Assembly: GCF_048001765.1 (NCBI RefSeq)
Contig: NZ_CP181447.1
Coordinates: 248,001-312,000 of the forward strand
Direction of reading: 5' to 3'
Length of the DNA stretch: 64,000 nucleotides
DNA from: Bombiscardovia asteroides_K
GTDB lineage: Bacteria; Actinomycetota; Actinomycetes; Actinomycetales; Bifidobacteriaceae
In this document: one piece after another, positions 9,655 through 17,965 of the stretch
Layout of the letters: each line of letters begins with the position of its first letter
How positions within the stretch are numbered: the first letter of the stretch is position 1
Position numbers and translations under genes: made by a program
The notes under the pieces: generated by a model
The model's input: only the letters and a program-made list of their open reading frames with translations
What the model was told of the DNA's origin: nothing
Database searches by the model: none

Positions 9655-10416
9655 GTGGAATTCGTGGAAAGCGCGAGCAAACCTGATGACGAAGCGGCTG
9701 CAGAAGGCACCCTGCATGATCGATTGCTGGACCAGTGGGGGGCGGCCATCGTCGATGGTGCAATCGCTCCGGGCGACCGGCTGCCCGCACCGGACCTGGA
9801 CACCCAGAGGCCTTCGCGCACGGTCACCCGAGAGGTCACCAGGGTTCTTGAGGCCATGGGTCTGGTCACTGTCAAACGCAAGGTCGGAGCCACGGTCAAC
9901 CCCCGTCAACTCTGGAATATCTATGATCCGCGGGTGATCGAATGGAGGCTGCGCGGACCTGACCGGGGGCGGACCCTGCACGAGCTGTCCGAACTCAGGG
10001 CATGCGTGGAGCCCATGGCTGCCCAGCTGGCGGCCAGCCACGCTGATCAGGATCAATGGGCGAAGCTGACGCGGGCCGCCATTGATATGGTGGCCAACGC
10101 TGACCGGGCCGACGGGCCGGACTATCTTCGGGCTGACGAAACCTTCCATCGAACCCTGCTCGAGGCATCGGGCAACGCTATGTTCGCGGCGCTAGGCGAT
10201 GTGATTGCCTCAGTGCTGTCCGGGCGGACCCGGCATGAGCTCATGCCCAGGAAGGCCGATGAGAAGGCTCTGCGGCTGCACGGCGACATAGCTGCCCTGG
10301 TACGTCGGGGCGACGCAGAGGGGGCACGGCATGCCATGGAGTGGATCGTCGACGAATCCGATCGGGCTGTCGAGCAAATGACAAGAAAGGAATCTTCAGA
10401 GTCCCGAGATCTGTAA
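9655..10416 (+). CDS. gntR: GntR-family (FadR subfamily) regulator
   Basis: About 253 residues. An N-terminal winged helix (LPAPDLDTQRPSRTVTREVT, then VLEAMGLVTVKRKVGATV) is followed by an all-helical FCD effector domain with the metal-site pattern LHELSELRACVEP and later His residues (DETFHRTLLEASGN; LHGDIAALVRRGDAEGA). It probably represses the divergent gluconate operon. The start is uncertain: no good Shine-Dalgarno is seen. GTG 9655, GTG 9664 and TTG 9610 are in frame, and I chose 9655. Confidence 0.88.
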   Translation: MEFVESASKPDDEAAAEGTLHDRLLDQWGAAIVDGAIAPGDRLPAPDLDTQRPSRTVTREVTRVLEAMGLVTVKRKVGATVNPRQLWNIYDPRVIEWRLRGPDRGRTLHELSELRACVEPMAAQLAASHADQDQWAKLTRAAIDMVANADRADGPDYLRADETFHRTLLEASGNAMFAALGDVIASVLSGRTRHELMPRKADEKALRLHGDIAALVRRGDAEGARHAMEWIVDESDRAVEQMTRKESSESRDL

Positions 10417-10436
10417 AGGCTCTTGCTACAGAAGGC

Positions 10437-11228
10437 TCAGCTCAGTTTCGAGGCGGCATCAGCGTCCAGGAGCCAGAGGGTCTCCAGGATGCCCCTGGCA
10501 TAAGAGGAGGGGACGTGGGGATCGTCTATGGTTCCCAGGGCAGCAGCCACGGCCGAGGCCTTCTCTGCAGTTGAGGTGAAGAGCCAGACCTTGGGGGTCC
10601 GGCGGATGAATGGCGTGGTCATGGTGACCCTGAGCGGGGGCAGTTTGGGTGAGTTGCTGACACCCGTCACCAGCAGAGAGTCATCCTGCAGCCTGACCTC
10701 GGGGCGGTCGGGGAAGAGGGAGGCATAGTGGCCGTCGGGGCCCACGCCAAAGACCGCCAAATCCATCCGGCCCTCAGGGCCCAGCTGATCGATGATCTCC
10801 TGCTGATACGTAGCTGCCGCCTGGGTCAGGGCCCGTTCATTCGCCTCCTGGTTGGCTGCCTCAACCTGGGCTGGGCTGCGGGTGTCCACGGGCATGGAAT
10901 GTACATTGGCCTGTGGCAGCAGCCCCTGGTCGATCAGCGCGCCGTACCAGGCCCGTCGTGCCTGTTCGTCGTTGCGGTCCGGGTCTTCCAGTCCCACGAA
11001 CCGCTCATCGCTCCACCAGAGGTGGACCCGGCTCCAGTCCACGCTCTGGCTCAGGGGATCAGCACCCATCAGGGCGTAGACATCCGCCGCATCCCGCCCG
11101 CCGGTCAACGCCAGATCAGCCCGGTCCTGACGGGCCAGGAGGTCTCCCAGCTCCAGCAGGATACGGGCTGCAGTGGCCTGATTGAGCAGCTTGGTTGTGG
11201 CATAGGTCACGGTACGACGATCGGTCAT
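10437..11228 (-). CDS. pgl: 6-phosphogluconolactonase
   Basis: Hydrolyses 6-phosphogluconolactone to 6-phosphogluconate, the second step of the oxidative pentose phosphate path. It has 263 residues of the NagB/DevB fold. Motifs are LALTGGRDAADVY near the N-terminus, VHLWWSDERFVG, and DLAVFGVGPDGHYASLFP with the catalytic-region His. ATG 11228 follows a perfect AAGGAGG, so the earlier in-frame ATG at 11285 is rejected. It is third in the zwf-opcA-pgl series, 81 bp after opcA. Confidence 0.95.
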   Translation of the reverse strand: MTDRRTVTYATTKLLNQATAARILLELGDLLARQDRADLALTGGRDAADVYALMGADPLSQSVDWSRVHLWWSDERFVGLEDPDRNDEQARRAWYGALIDQGLLPQANVHSMPVDTRSPAQVEAANQEANERALTQAAATYQQEIIDQLGPEGRMDLAVFGVGPDGHYASLFPDRPEVRLQDDSLLVTGVSNSPKLPPLRVTMTTPFIRRTPKVWLFTSTAEKASAVAAALGTIDDPHVPSSYARGILETLWLLDADAASKLS

Positions 11229-11309
11229 CTGATCCTCCTTGCATGCAGGTGATGCTGGACTCAGCCTACACCCGGGCGTTTGCATGTGAATTGAGTCGCT
11301 ACGGGGAGC

Positions 11310-12317
11310 CTACTGGTGGTCGACCATTCCCCAGCCCGTGTGGATGACATCCTGATAGACCTCGTCAGGATCCAGCCGACCCAGTTCCTCGCTCATGCAG
11401 TCCACGGCAGAGCGCAGGGGCATGGAAATTGTCTGTGGGGCTTGCCCAGGCTGGTTGATCCGGGCCTGGTCATCATGGTGGCGCTCCATGCTCATGACCC
11501 CGTCAGGGCGTTCAAAGTAGACACCGGTGACGGCCTGGGCCTGTGGGTCACGCTCAACGGTGACCGGCACCTTAAGTTTCAGCGCCAGCCAAGAGGCCAA
11601 GAGCTCCAATGGCAGGTAGTGGGCCTGGCCGGTCACTCTGACCGAACGGATGGGCAGGTGGGGTGGCTGCTGCACCATGGAGGCCAGCTGTGCCCGCCAT
11701 ATGGTGATCCTGGTCCAGGACAGGTCCACGTCCTGAGCATGCGAATGGGCCAGCAGCCCAGCGAAGGCAACCTGGCGATCGTCGGCCTCCATAGCATCGG
11801 TGATTCTGCTGGCGGCCATGGTCCCGATGGAATCCTGCGAGGGATCCAGGGGTGGATTGGTTGGCCACCAAACCACCAGAGGGGCATCCGGCACCAGGAG
11901 GGGGATGACCAGAGCATCGGAATGGTCCAGCAGGGCCCCCACTGGTCGCAGGACCACCACCTCACCGGCGCCAGCATCCGAGCCGAAGCGAATCTCGGCA
12001 TCCAGTGTGCGCTCGCCGTTATGGTCGGTGCTCTTGTAGGAGACGCAGTCTTCAGAGGACTGTGCTGCAGCGAATCTCTGGTCCGCTTCCTGCTCGGCCT
12101 GGTGATCCTCGGCATCGGTCACCATGGCGATGACCCGGCAGGGGTGTTCACGGCTCGCGGCATTTACGGTCTCCAGGGCCGTCTCCAGATGGGCCTGTTC
12201 GGTGATGATGACCAGGGTCAGCACCCGTCCCTGGGCGGCCTCTCCCCGCTCCACGTGGAGCTCGTCGATCTCCCGGGCGATGGCGGAGGTGGTGGTGTTG
12301 TTCAGTCTGACTATCAT
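11310..12317 (-). CDS. opcA: Glucose-6-phosphate dehydrogenase assembly protein OpcA
   Basis: Allosteric or assembly partner of Zwf found in actinobacteria and cyanobacteria. It has 335 residues, starting MIVRLNNTTTSAIAREIDEL, with the conserved PLLVPDAPLVVWWP segment in the middle and QAVTGVYFERPDG toward the C-terminus. Its ATG overlaps the zwf stop by four bases (ATGA), so the two are translationally coupled, matching their role as one enzyme complex. Confidence 0.95.
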   Translation of the reverse strand: MIVRLNNTTTSAIAREIDELHVERGEAAQGRVLTLVIITEQAHLETALETVNAASREHPCRVIAMVTDAEDHQAEQEADQRFAAAQSSEDCVSYKSTDHNGERTLDAEIRFGSDAGAGEVVVLRPVGALLDHSDALVIPLLVPDAPLVVWWPTNPPLDPSQDSIGTMAASRITDAMEADDRQVAFAGLLAHSHAQDVDLSWTRITIWRAQLASMVQQPPHLPIRSVRVTGQAHYLPLELLASWLALKLKVPVTVERDPQAQAVTGVYFERPDGVMSMERHHDDQARINQPGQAPQTISMPLRSAVDCMSEELGRLDPDEVYQDVIHTGWGMVDHQ

Positions 12318-13906
12318 GGCATCCTCCAGTGGTATCCGTCGCGGGCCAGCATCAGATCTGCCTCCCGCGGACCCCAGGTGCCGGCTCGGTAAGGCTGGGG
12401 TTGGCCCTGTCTGGCCCAGAACTCCTCGATGGGGTCCAGGATCTTCCAGGAGAGATTGACCTCTTCGGTGGTGGGGAAGAGGGGCGGGTCTCCCAGGAGC
12501 ACGTCCAGAATCAGCCGCTCGTAGGCCTCTGGGGAGGCCTCGGTGAAGGAACGCCCGTAGGAGAAGTCCATGTTGACGTCGCGCACCTCCATGGCTGAGC
12601 CAGGGGTCTTGGCCCCGAAGCGCATAGTCACGCCCTCATCGGGCTGTACGCGGATAACCACAGCGTTGGCGCCCAGTTCCCGGGTGGCTGTGGCCTCGAA
12701 GGGCAGGTGGGGGGCACGCTTGAAGACGATGGCGATTTCGCTGACCCGCTTGCCCAGGCGCTTGCCTGTGCGCAGGTAGAAGGGGACGCCGGCCCAGCGA
12801 CGGGTGTCAACATCCAGCCTGATGGCCGCATAGGTCTCGGTGGTCGAGGAGGGGTCAATCCCGTCCTCGTCCAGGTAACCGACCACGTGCTGGGATCCCT
12901 GCCAGCCGGCCGTGTACTGGCCTCGGGCGGTGTGGGCCGCCAGATCCTTGGGAAGACGGACAGCGGACAGGATTTTGGTCTTCTCAGCCGTCAGATCCGA
13001 CGCTGAGAAGGAAACTGGCTCCTCCATGGCCGTCAGGGCCATCAGCTGCAGCAGGTGGTTCTGGATCACATCCCGGGCTGCGCCGATTCCGTCGTAGTAG
13101 CCGGCCCTGCCGCCGATGCCCATGTCCTCGGCCATGGTGATCTGTACGTGGGAGACGTAGTTGGAGTTCCAGACGGGCTCGAACATCATGTTGGCAAAGC
13201 GCAGGGCCAGGATGTTCTGCACGGTCTCCTTGCCCAGGTAGTGGTCGATGCGGAAGACAGAATCCGGCTCGAAGACCTCGGAGACCACCCGGTCCAGCTC
13301 CTTGGCCGAGGCCAGGTCGTGGCCGAAGGGCTTCTCGATGATGACGCGGCGCCAGGCCCCTTCCTTGGAGTGGGAGAGCCCCGACTCGGCCAGCTGGCGG
13401 GCCACCTGGGGGAAGGCCTTGGGCGGTACCGACATGTAGAAGGCATGGTTGCCACGGGTGCCCCGGACCCGGTCCAGTTCAGAGACGGTGGCCGACAGGT
13501 TGCGGAAGGCTTCGGCATCGTCAAAGCTGCCCTTGACGAAGCGCATGCCCTGGCTCAAATTCCGCCAGGTGGACTCGTTGAAGGGGGTTCGGCAGTGGGC
13601 ACGGACGTTCTCCTCCGCAAAGGCGACGAATTGCTGGTCGCTCCAGTCGCGCCGCCCGAAGCCGATCAGTCCGAAGCTGGCTGGCAACAGTCCCCGGTTG
13701 GCCAGGTCATAGACGGCCGGCAAGAGCTTTTTCTTGGCCAGATCGCCGGTGACGCCGAAGATGACCAATGAGCTGGGTCCTGCAATGCGCGGCATGCGCA
13801 GATCGCGCGGGTCCAGCAGGGGGTTGTGCCAGGGCGCCTGTCGGCCGCCGTCCTCATCAGGGGGAGTGGGCTGGTCGGCGGAGCGCGCAAGTGGTGAAGT
13901 GTCCAT
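12314..13906 (-). CDS. zwf: Glucose-6-phosphate 1-dehydrogenase
   Basis: NADP-dependent oxidation of glucose 6-phosphate to the lactone. It has 530 residues. The nucleotide-binding motif is VIFGVTGDLAKKKLLPA, followed by the EKPFGHD and RIDHYLGKE active-site motifs; the His of RIDHYLGKE is the catalytic base and the Lys binds substrate. ATG 13906 is preceded by AGGAG. An in-frame extension to 13999 runs into the divergent intergenic region and lacks a ribosome binding site. First gene of zwf-opcA-pgl. Confidence 0.97.
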   Translation of the reverse strand: MDTSPLARSADQPTPPDEDGGRQAPWHNPLLDPRDLRMPRIAGPSSLVIFGVTGDLAKKKLLPAVYDLANRGLLPASFGLIGFGRRDWSDQQFVAFAEENVRAHCRTPFNESTWRNLSQGMRFVKGSFDDAEAFRNLSATVSELDRVRGTRGNHAFYMSVPPKAFPQVARQLAESGLSHSKEGAWRRVIIEKPFGHDLASAKELDRVVSEVFEPDSVFRIDHYLGKETVQNILALRFANMMFEPVWNSNYVSHVQITMAEDMGIGGRAGYYDGIGAARDVIQNHLLQLMALTAMEEPVSFSASDLTAEKTKILSAVRLPKDLAAHTARGQYTAGWQGSQHVVGYLDEDGIDPSSTTETYAAIRLDVDTRRWAGVPFYLRTGKRLGKRVSEIAIVFKRAPHLPFEATATRELGANAVVIRVQPDEGVTMRFGAKTPGSAMEVRDVNMDFSYGRSFTEASPEAYERLILDVLLGDPPLFPTTEEVNLSWKILDPIEEFWARQGQPQPYRAGTWGPREADLMLARDGYHWRMP

Positions 13907-14028
13907 AGTGCTCCTCGTGAAATACCGTGGCTCCCAGTGTACTGTCGGCAGTAGAAGGGCAGGGCTGATTATCCGCTGAAGTGTGCATAAGCGTCGCAAA
14001 GGTCACATTTGCGGCAAGGATCCCTAGA

Positions 14029-14694
14029 ATGGTCGGTATGATTCCCAATGTTCCCATGGCCGAGGCCCTGCACCGTCAGTATGCGCCCTCCCAAGCCGCC
14101 TATGAACTGATATACACCCACTGCCAGATTATTGCCGCCCTTGCGGTGCGTATGACCGACCAGGTCAACGAACGCCTGCTGCGTGGTGATGACCCTGACG
14201 GGGTCCTGCCCGAACGGCCCCTGAATCGTGACCTGGTCCGCACGGGTGCTCTGCTGCACGACATCGGCACCTACCGGATCCTCAAGGATGACGGCTCACA
14301 GGGCCGGCCCCTGACCTTCCAGGGCGAGCGGTACATTGAGCACGGGCTGGAGGGCTATCGCCTGCTGCTGGACGCTGGGGTGGACGAGTCGGTGGCCCAG
14401 TTCGCCCGCAACCATACCGGGGTGGGGCTGACCCGGCGCCAGGTGAAGGAGGAGCATCTGAACCTGCCGCCGGACGATTACGTGCCGGTCAATCCCGAAC
14501 AGGAGGTGGTCATGTATGCGGACAAGTTCCACAGCAAGCACCAGCCACCTATCTTCGTCTCCGAGCCCACTGCCGCCAAGCGCACCGCCAAGTATGGTCC
14601 CGATAACTTGGCCCGTTGGAAGCAACTGGTGGCCCGGTACGGCGTGCCGGACCTGCAGCCCCTGGCTAAGCACTACGGCATGACCATCGTCTGA
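14029..14694 (+). CDS. HD-domain phosphohydrolase-like protein
   Basis: 221 residues of the HDIG/TIGR00295 type. Metal ligands are visible: His in the first helix region (YTHCQIIAALAVRM), the HD pair in LLHDIGTYRI, then RYIEHGLEGY and FARNHTGVGLT, and a later YADKFHSK with the final Asp. This fits a soluble nucleotide- or phosphate-ester hydrolase; the substrate is unknown. AAGGA lies eight bases before ATG 14029, so a GTG at 13981 in the same frame is not used. Divergent from zwf; its 3' end overlaps the convergent gene by 22 bp. Confidence 0.85.
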   Translation: MVGMIPNVPMAEALHRQYAPSQAAYELIYTHCQIIAALAVRMTDQVNERLLRGDDPDGVLPERPLNRDLVRTGALLHDIGTYRILKDDGSQGRPLTFQGERYIEHGLEGYRLLLDAGVDESVAQFARNHTGVGLTRRQVKEEHLNLPPDDYVPVNPEQEVVMYADKFHSKHQPPIFVSEPTAAKRTAKYGPDNLARWKQLVARYGVPDLQPLAKHYGMTIV

Positions 14695-15554
14695 TCCTGC
14701 CGGACCGGACCCCAGGAACTGCGGAAGCGGCCGCCGAATTCGCGCAGCATCCACGGATCCGGTTGATAGGGGTTGGCTGGATCGGTCCGGCAGGCTGCAA
14801 CGGCTTTCAGAAAAGAGACCATCCCCTGCGATCCGTAATTGTAAGGAGCTGCGCACCAGACCGGGTTTCCCTCCAGAACAAGAGGCCGATCCGATCCACG
14901 GAGGAAGGCCAGATCCACGCTGATTGGTGCAGAAGATTGACCCTTGGCTGCCTGGAGGGCACAGTCTTCGGCGATTCTTCGATGCCTAGGATCGAAGACG
15001 GCGCCGTCGAAGACCGTGGTAATGGCCCGGGAGCCCTCGCCCTCATGCAGGCAGTATCCGCTGGAGGCTGCAATCCTGCCACTGTCGACGATGACCCGCC
15101 ATTCCTCATGGACATCGGGCAAGTGGGTCTGGATGCGAATCAGCGATTGCGGAGGGGCTGTACGCAGATTACCCTGCAGGTCTTCAAGGGTTCGTCGTGC
15201 TGCAGGCAGGCCCGATACCCGGCCGGCGGCCAGCTGCGACCAGGGGCGCTGTCCCAAACCTGATGGCAGTCGGCGCCAGGTCAGGATGGTTTCGGCCGTC
15301 ACGGTCAGAATCCTGCGTCCGGTCAAGGACTGGTCCAGCACATCCAGCCACAAGGTCGGTGGGGATGACAGGACCCAGGAGGGACGGCCATGGGATGCCA
15401 GCCAGGCGTTCTGGGCGATCAATAGCCCTGGGGTGATCCATATGGCTTCCTTGACGCCGACTTCCTGAACGGGTCCGAATCCATGGTGATGATGCAGGAT
15501 GACCCCTTGCCGTCGGCATGGGCCCTTGCTGCATAAATCGATTTGTTCGGCCAT
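14673..15554 (-). CDS. ATP-grasp-like protein (DUF4343 type), 5' end uncertain
   Basis: At least 293 residues. The C-terminal half has ATP-grasp-like features: EWRVIVDSGRIAASSGY, then SVDLAFLRGSDRPLVLEGNP, where the Glu and Asn would bind metal. A conserved-looking N-terminal stretch contains HHHHGFGPVQEVG. It may ligate a carboxylate to an amine, but no substrate is known. ATG 15554 has no Shine-Dalgarno. The same frame stays open upstream and encodes plausible sequence (ALICSVITHEEWIPRV) to at least 15620, where only CTG or ATT could start. It follows the degenerate ABC gene and may be coupled to it. Confidence 0.65.
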   Translation of the reverse strand: MAEQIDLCSKGPCRRQGVILHHHHGFGPVQEVGVKEAIWITPGLLIAQNAWLASHGRPSWVLSSPPTLWLDVLDQSLTGRRILTVTAETILTWRRLPSGLGQRPWSQLAAGRVSGLPAARRTLEDLQGNLRTAPPQSLIRIQTHLPDVHEEWRVIVDSGRIAASSGYCLHEGEGSRAITTVFDGAVFDPRHRRIAEDCALQAAKGQSSAPISVDLAFLRGSDRPLVLEGNPVWCAAPYNYGSQGMVSFLKAVAACRTDPANPYQPDPWMLREFGGRFRSSWGPVRQDQTMVMP

Positions 15555-15636
15555 GACCCGGGGTATCCACTCCTCATGGGTGATGACCGAACAAATCAGT
15601 GCAGTGTCGTCCGTTTCCAGTCCGGAAGGTTGGGGC

Positions 15637-16632
15637 TCAATCGACGATGAACCGGTCGTCGTAGGTGCCCTCGTCTACGGTGTCCGAACCGCCCGAGGTC
15701 AGGATGATCACGGTGCAGTCATGACGGCGGGAGACTCGTTTCAGGGTGGCCAGCAGGGTGTCCCAGTCGCCTGGTTCCAGCCCCTCGGTGGGTTCGTCGG
15801 CGACGAGCACATCGCACTCGCAGCACAGGGCTCGGGCCACGGAGGCCAGGCGGAAGTCCAGGTGGCCCAGATCTGCCGTCAGCTTCTCCTGTAGGCGCTC
15901 TGGGAAGCCCACCTCGTCCAGCAGTTGACGGGCCAGGGTGTCCTTGGGGCCCAGGAAGGTGCGCCCACTGGCATCCATTGTGTAAACAAGGTTCTGAACG
16001 GCGGTCAGGTCGCGCCTCAGGGCATCGGTGCCAAAGATGGCTCCGATCTGGTGGCCGCGATAATCGGAGGCCAGCAACTGGCGCAGGTCCGTGCCCCGGA
16101 AGAGCACACTGCCCTGGGTGGGGGCTCGCAGACCGGTCATCAGAGCCATCAGAGCGGCCCGTCCGGAAGGCGAGGTGGTCTCGACCGAGTAGATGCGGCG
16201 TCGTTGGAAATCCAGATCGACATCGTCCAGGATCTGTTCGGGGCGACCCTGGACCTTGCGGGTGTAATCCACGTGCTTCAGGGAAAGCACCGGGTAGCCG
16301 CCAGGAACCAGCACACGTTGGTCCTCGGTCTCCGACAGCGGGTCCTCTTCCTGATCGCCATCGAGATCTTCGGCATCTTCATGTTCGATAACCACTTTGA
16401 AGGCAGCCAGCGAGACATCTTCGTCCGAGGAATCATCCTCCTCGGACCTTTCGCCCGTCTGAGTGGCTGCTTCTTCCTCGGCTTCGGGCAGCGGATCGGT
16501 GTTGGTGTTCTCGGCGGCTTTTTGCTCAGTATCGGTCCTTACTTGAGCGGCTTGCTTCTGATCGGCCTGTTTCTGATCAGTCGTTGCCTGGGACTCCTCG
16601 TTAGGCTGCTGGTCTGATGTCTTTTCGCTCAT
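15637..16632 (-). CDS. ABC-type ATPase homologue with degenerate catalytic motifs
   Basis: 331 residues. The first 110 or so are low-complexity and rich in Glu, Asp, Gln and Ala. The rest aligns by eye with MacB/LolD-type ATPases, but Walker A is TTSPSGRAA (Lys to Arg, both Ser/Thr lost), the Q-loop Gln is replaced (IGAIFGTDAL), the LSGGQ signature is LGHLDFRLASVARAL, and the switch His is missing (IILTSGGSD). Only Walker B (VLVADEPTEGL) persists. The frame is intact and overlaps the FtsX-type permease by four bases, so it looks maintained rather than decayed, probably as a structural or regulatory partner of the permease. Confidence 0.8.
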   Translation of the reverse strand: MSEKTSDQQPNEESQATTDQKQADQKQAAQVRTDTEQKAAENTNTDPLPEAEEEAATQTGERSEEDDSSDEDVSLAAFKVVIEHEDAEDLDGDQEEDPLSETEDQRVLVPGGYPVLSLKHVDYTRKVQGRPEQILDDVDLDFQRRRIYSVETTSPSGRAALMALMTGLRAPTQGSVLFRGTDLRQLLASDYRGHQIGAIFGTDALRRDLTAVQNLVYTMDASGRTFLGPKDTLARQLLDEVGFPERLQEKLTADLGHLDFRLASVARALCCECDVLVADEPTEGLEPGDWDTLLATLKRVSRRHDCTVIILTSGGSDTVDEGTYDDRFIVD

Positions 16633-17864
16633 GCCTCGTCCTCCAGGTCGTTGGTGTATAGCTGGGCGGTTCGGAAGGCCGCTACCCTGGCGGCTGCTGC
16701 CAGAGCTAGGACCAGGCAGACGGCCAGGCCAATCAGGATCATCTTCCAGATCAGACCAGCATTAGGCATGCCGGCCAGGCTCCCCAGCCGGAAGAGCGAC
16801 CGGCCCAGGGGTCGGCTGATTGCGGCACCCAGAGCCAGGCCCAAGGCAAGTCCGGGCAGGGTGAGCAAGAGGGTCTCCAGGGCGAACTGCCAGCCCAGCC
16901 GGGCCTTGTGGACCCCGATGGTGATGGCCATGCCGATTTCGTTGGCGCGGCCGCGCAGCATGAGAAAGAGGCAACCCAGCAGAATCAGCCCGCCCGGCAA
17001 GCAGGCCAGGATGATGGTGGTTCGCGCCTGGTCGGCGGCCTGGTGGACCGGCTCCATCCGCCGCTTGTAGTCCTTCAGGCTGGGAGAGTCGATGTCGTAC
17101 TGCGAGGCTTTGAGCCCGTCCTTGCGTAGTTCCTTGATGAACTTTTGGTAGGTGCTCGGTGAATCCAGCACGAAGGCCACCAGCAGTTCATGACCAGGGT
17201 CTCCTGGCTTGCTGGCCGTATCCAGCCCCAGCATGGCGAAGGTGGGGTAGGCCGTGTAAATGGCCCGGTTGGCTGCCTGGTCGGCCGCATTGCGGTAGTG
17301 ATAGGTGCCCGAGACGGTCAGCTTGACCTGCTGATCCTGCTGGCGGGGATCCTTGATGGTCAGGGTATCGCCCACCTTGAGCTTGTTGGCCTGTGCCATC
17401 TGCTTGGAGATCAGCACGGTCTGGGTGCCGGAGGTATTCTGTGAGGCGTAGTCCAGCCCCCTGCCCTGGTCCAGCACGAAGGGGCCGTGAGGCAGGGTGG
17501 GTTCGGCTGCCTTGTCGGAGACGCCCACCAGGGAGTAGGTGCCTGACTGAGGCAGCCCCTCCGGGCTGATGTTCGCAGTCTCATGGAAGTAGGCCTTGTA
17601 CTGCACGGCATCCATCTGCAGGCGCTGGGCGTATTTGGAATACTCGTTCCAGCCCAGGGGAGAGGCCTTGGTTCCCTTGCGCGGGCTGATGACGGCATCC
17701 ACCTCTTGGGATTCGTAGTCGGTGGTACGTGCCTTGGTGTCAGCCTGGAGCACGGTGGCCGCCGTCGTGGCCAGCGCCGTCACGACCAGGCAGGCCAGAA
17801 CCATGACCAGGCTCCGCGCCGCATGCCGCCTGATGGTGAACCAGGCGTTCTTGAGAACGAACAT
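16629..17864 (-). CDS. FtsX/MacB-type ABC permease
   Basis: 411 residues. One N-terminal membrane helix (about 19-41) is followed by an extracytoplasmic domain of about 230 residues (includes VGVSDKAAEPTLPHGPFVL, typical of the MacB periplasmic core) and three C-terminal helices with the family layout (about 278-400). Such permeases act by mechanotransmission with an ATPase. Here the coupled downstream ATPase gene is catalytically degenerate. Substrate unknown; lipoprotein, peptide or cell-envelope work are possible. Confidence 0.85.
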   Translation of the reverse strand: MFVLKNAWFTIRRHAARSLVMVLACLVVTALATTAATVLQADTKARTTDYESQEVDAVISPRKGTKASPLGWNEYSKYAQRLQMDAVQYKAYFHETANISPEGLPQSGTYSLVGVSDKAAEPTLPHGPFVLDQGRGLDYASQNTSGTQTVLISKQMAQANKLKVGDTLTIKDPRQQDQQVKLTVSGTYHYRNAADQAANRAIYTAYPTFAMLGLDTASKPGDPGHELLVAFVLDSPSTYQKFIKELRKDGLKASQYDIDSPSLKDYKRRMEPVHQAADQARTTIILACLPGGLILLGCLFLMLRGRANEIGMAITIGVHKARLGWQFALETLLLTLPGLALGLALGAAISRPLGRSLFRLGSLAGMPNAGLIWKMILIGLAVCLVLALAAAARVAAFRTAQLYTNDLEDEA

Positions 17865-17965
17865 GACACCCTTCCTGATAGCGTTCCAGGGATGACCGGG
17901 CGGCCCACGATGGCGGGCCTTAAGTCCGGTCGCCGTCCTCCAGTCTAGCCAGGGACGTTCCCAAG

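Noticed and set aside
13995..14013. CGCAAA/TTTGCG inverted repeat between zwf and the HD gene
   Set aside because: Six-bp arms only and overlapping the leader of the HD gene. No second copy or known motif.
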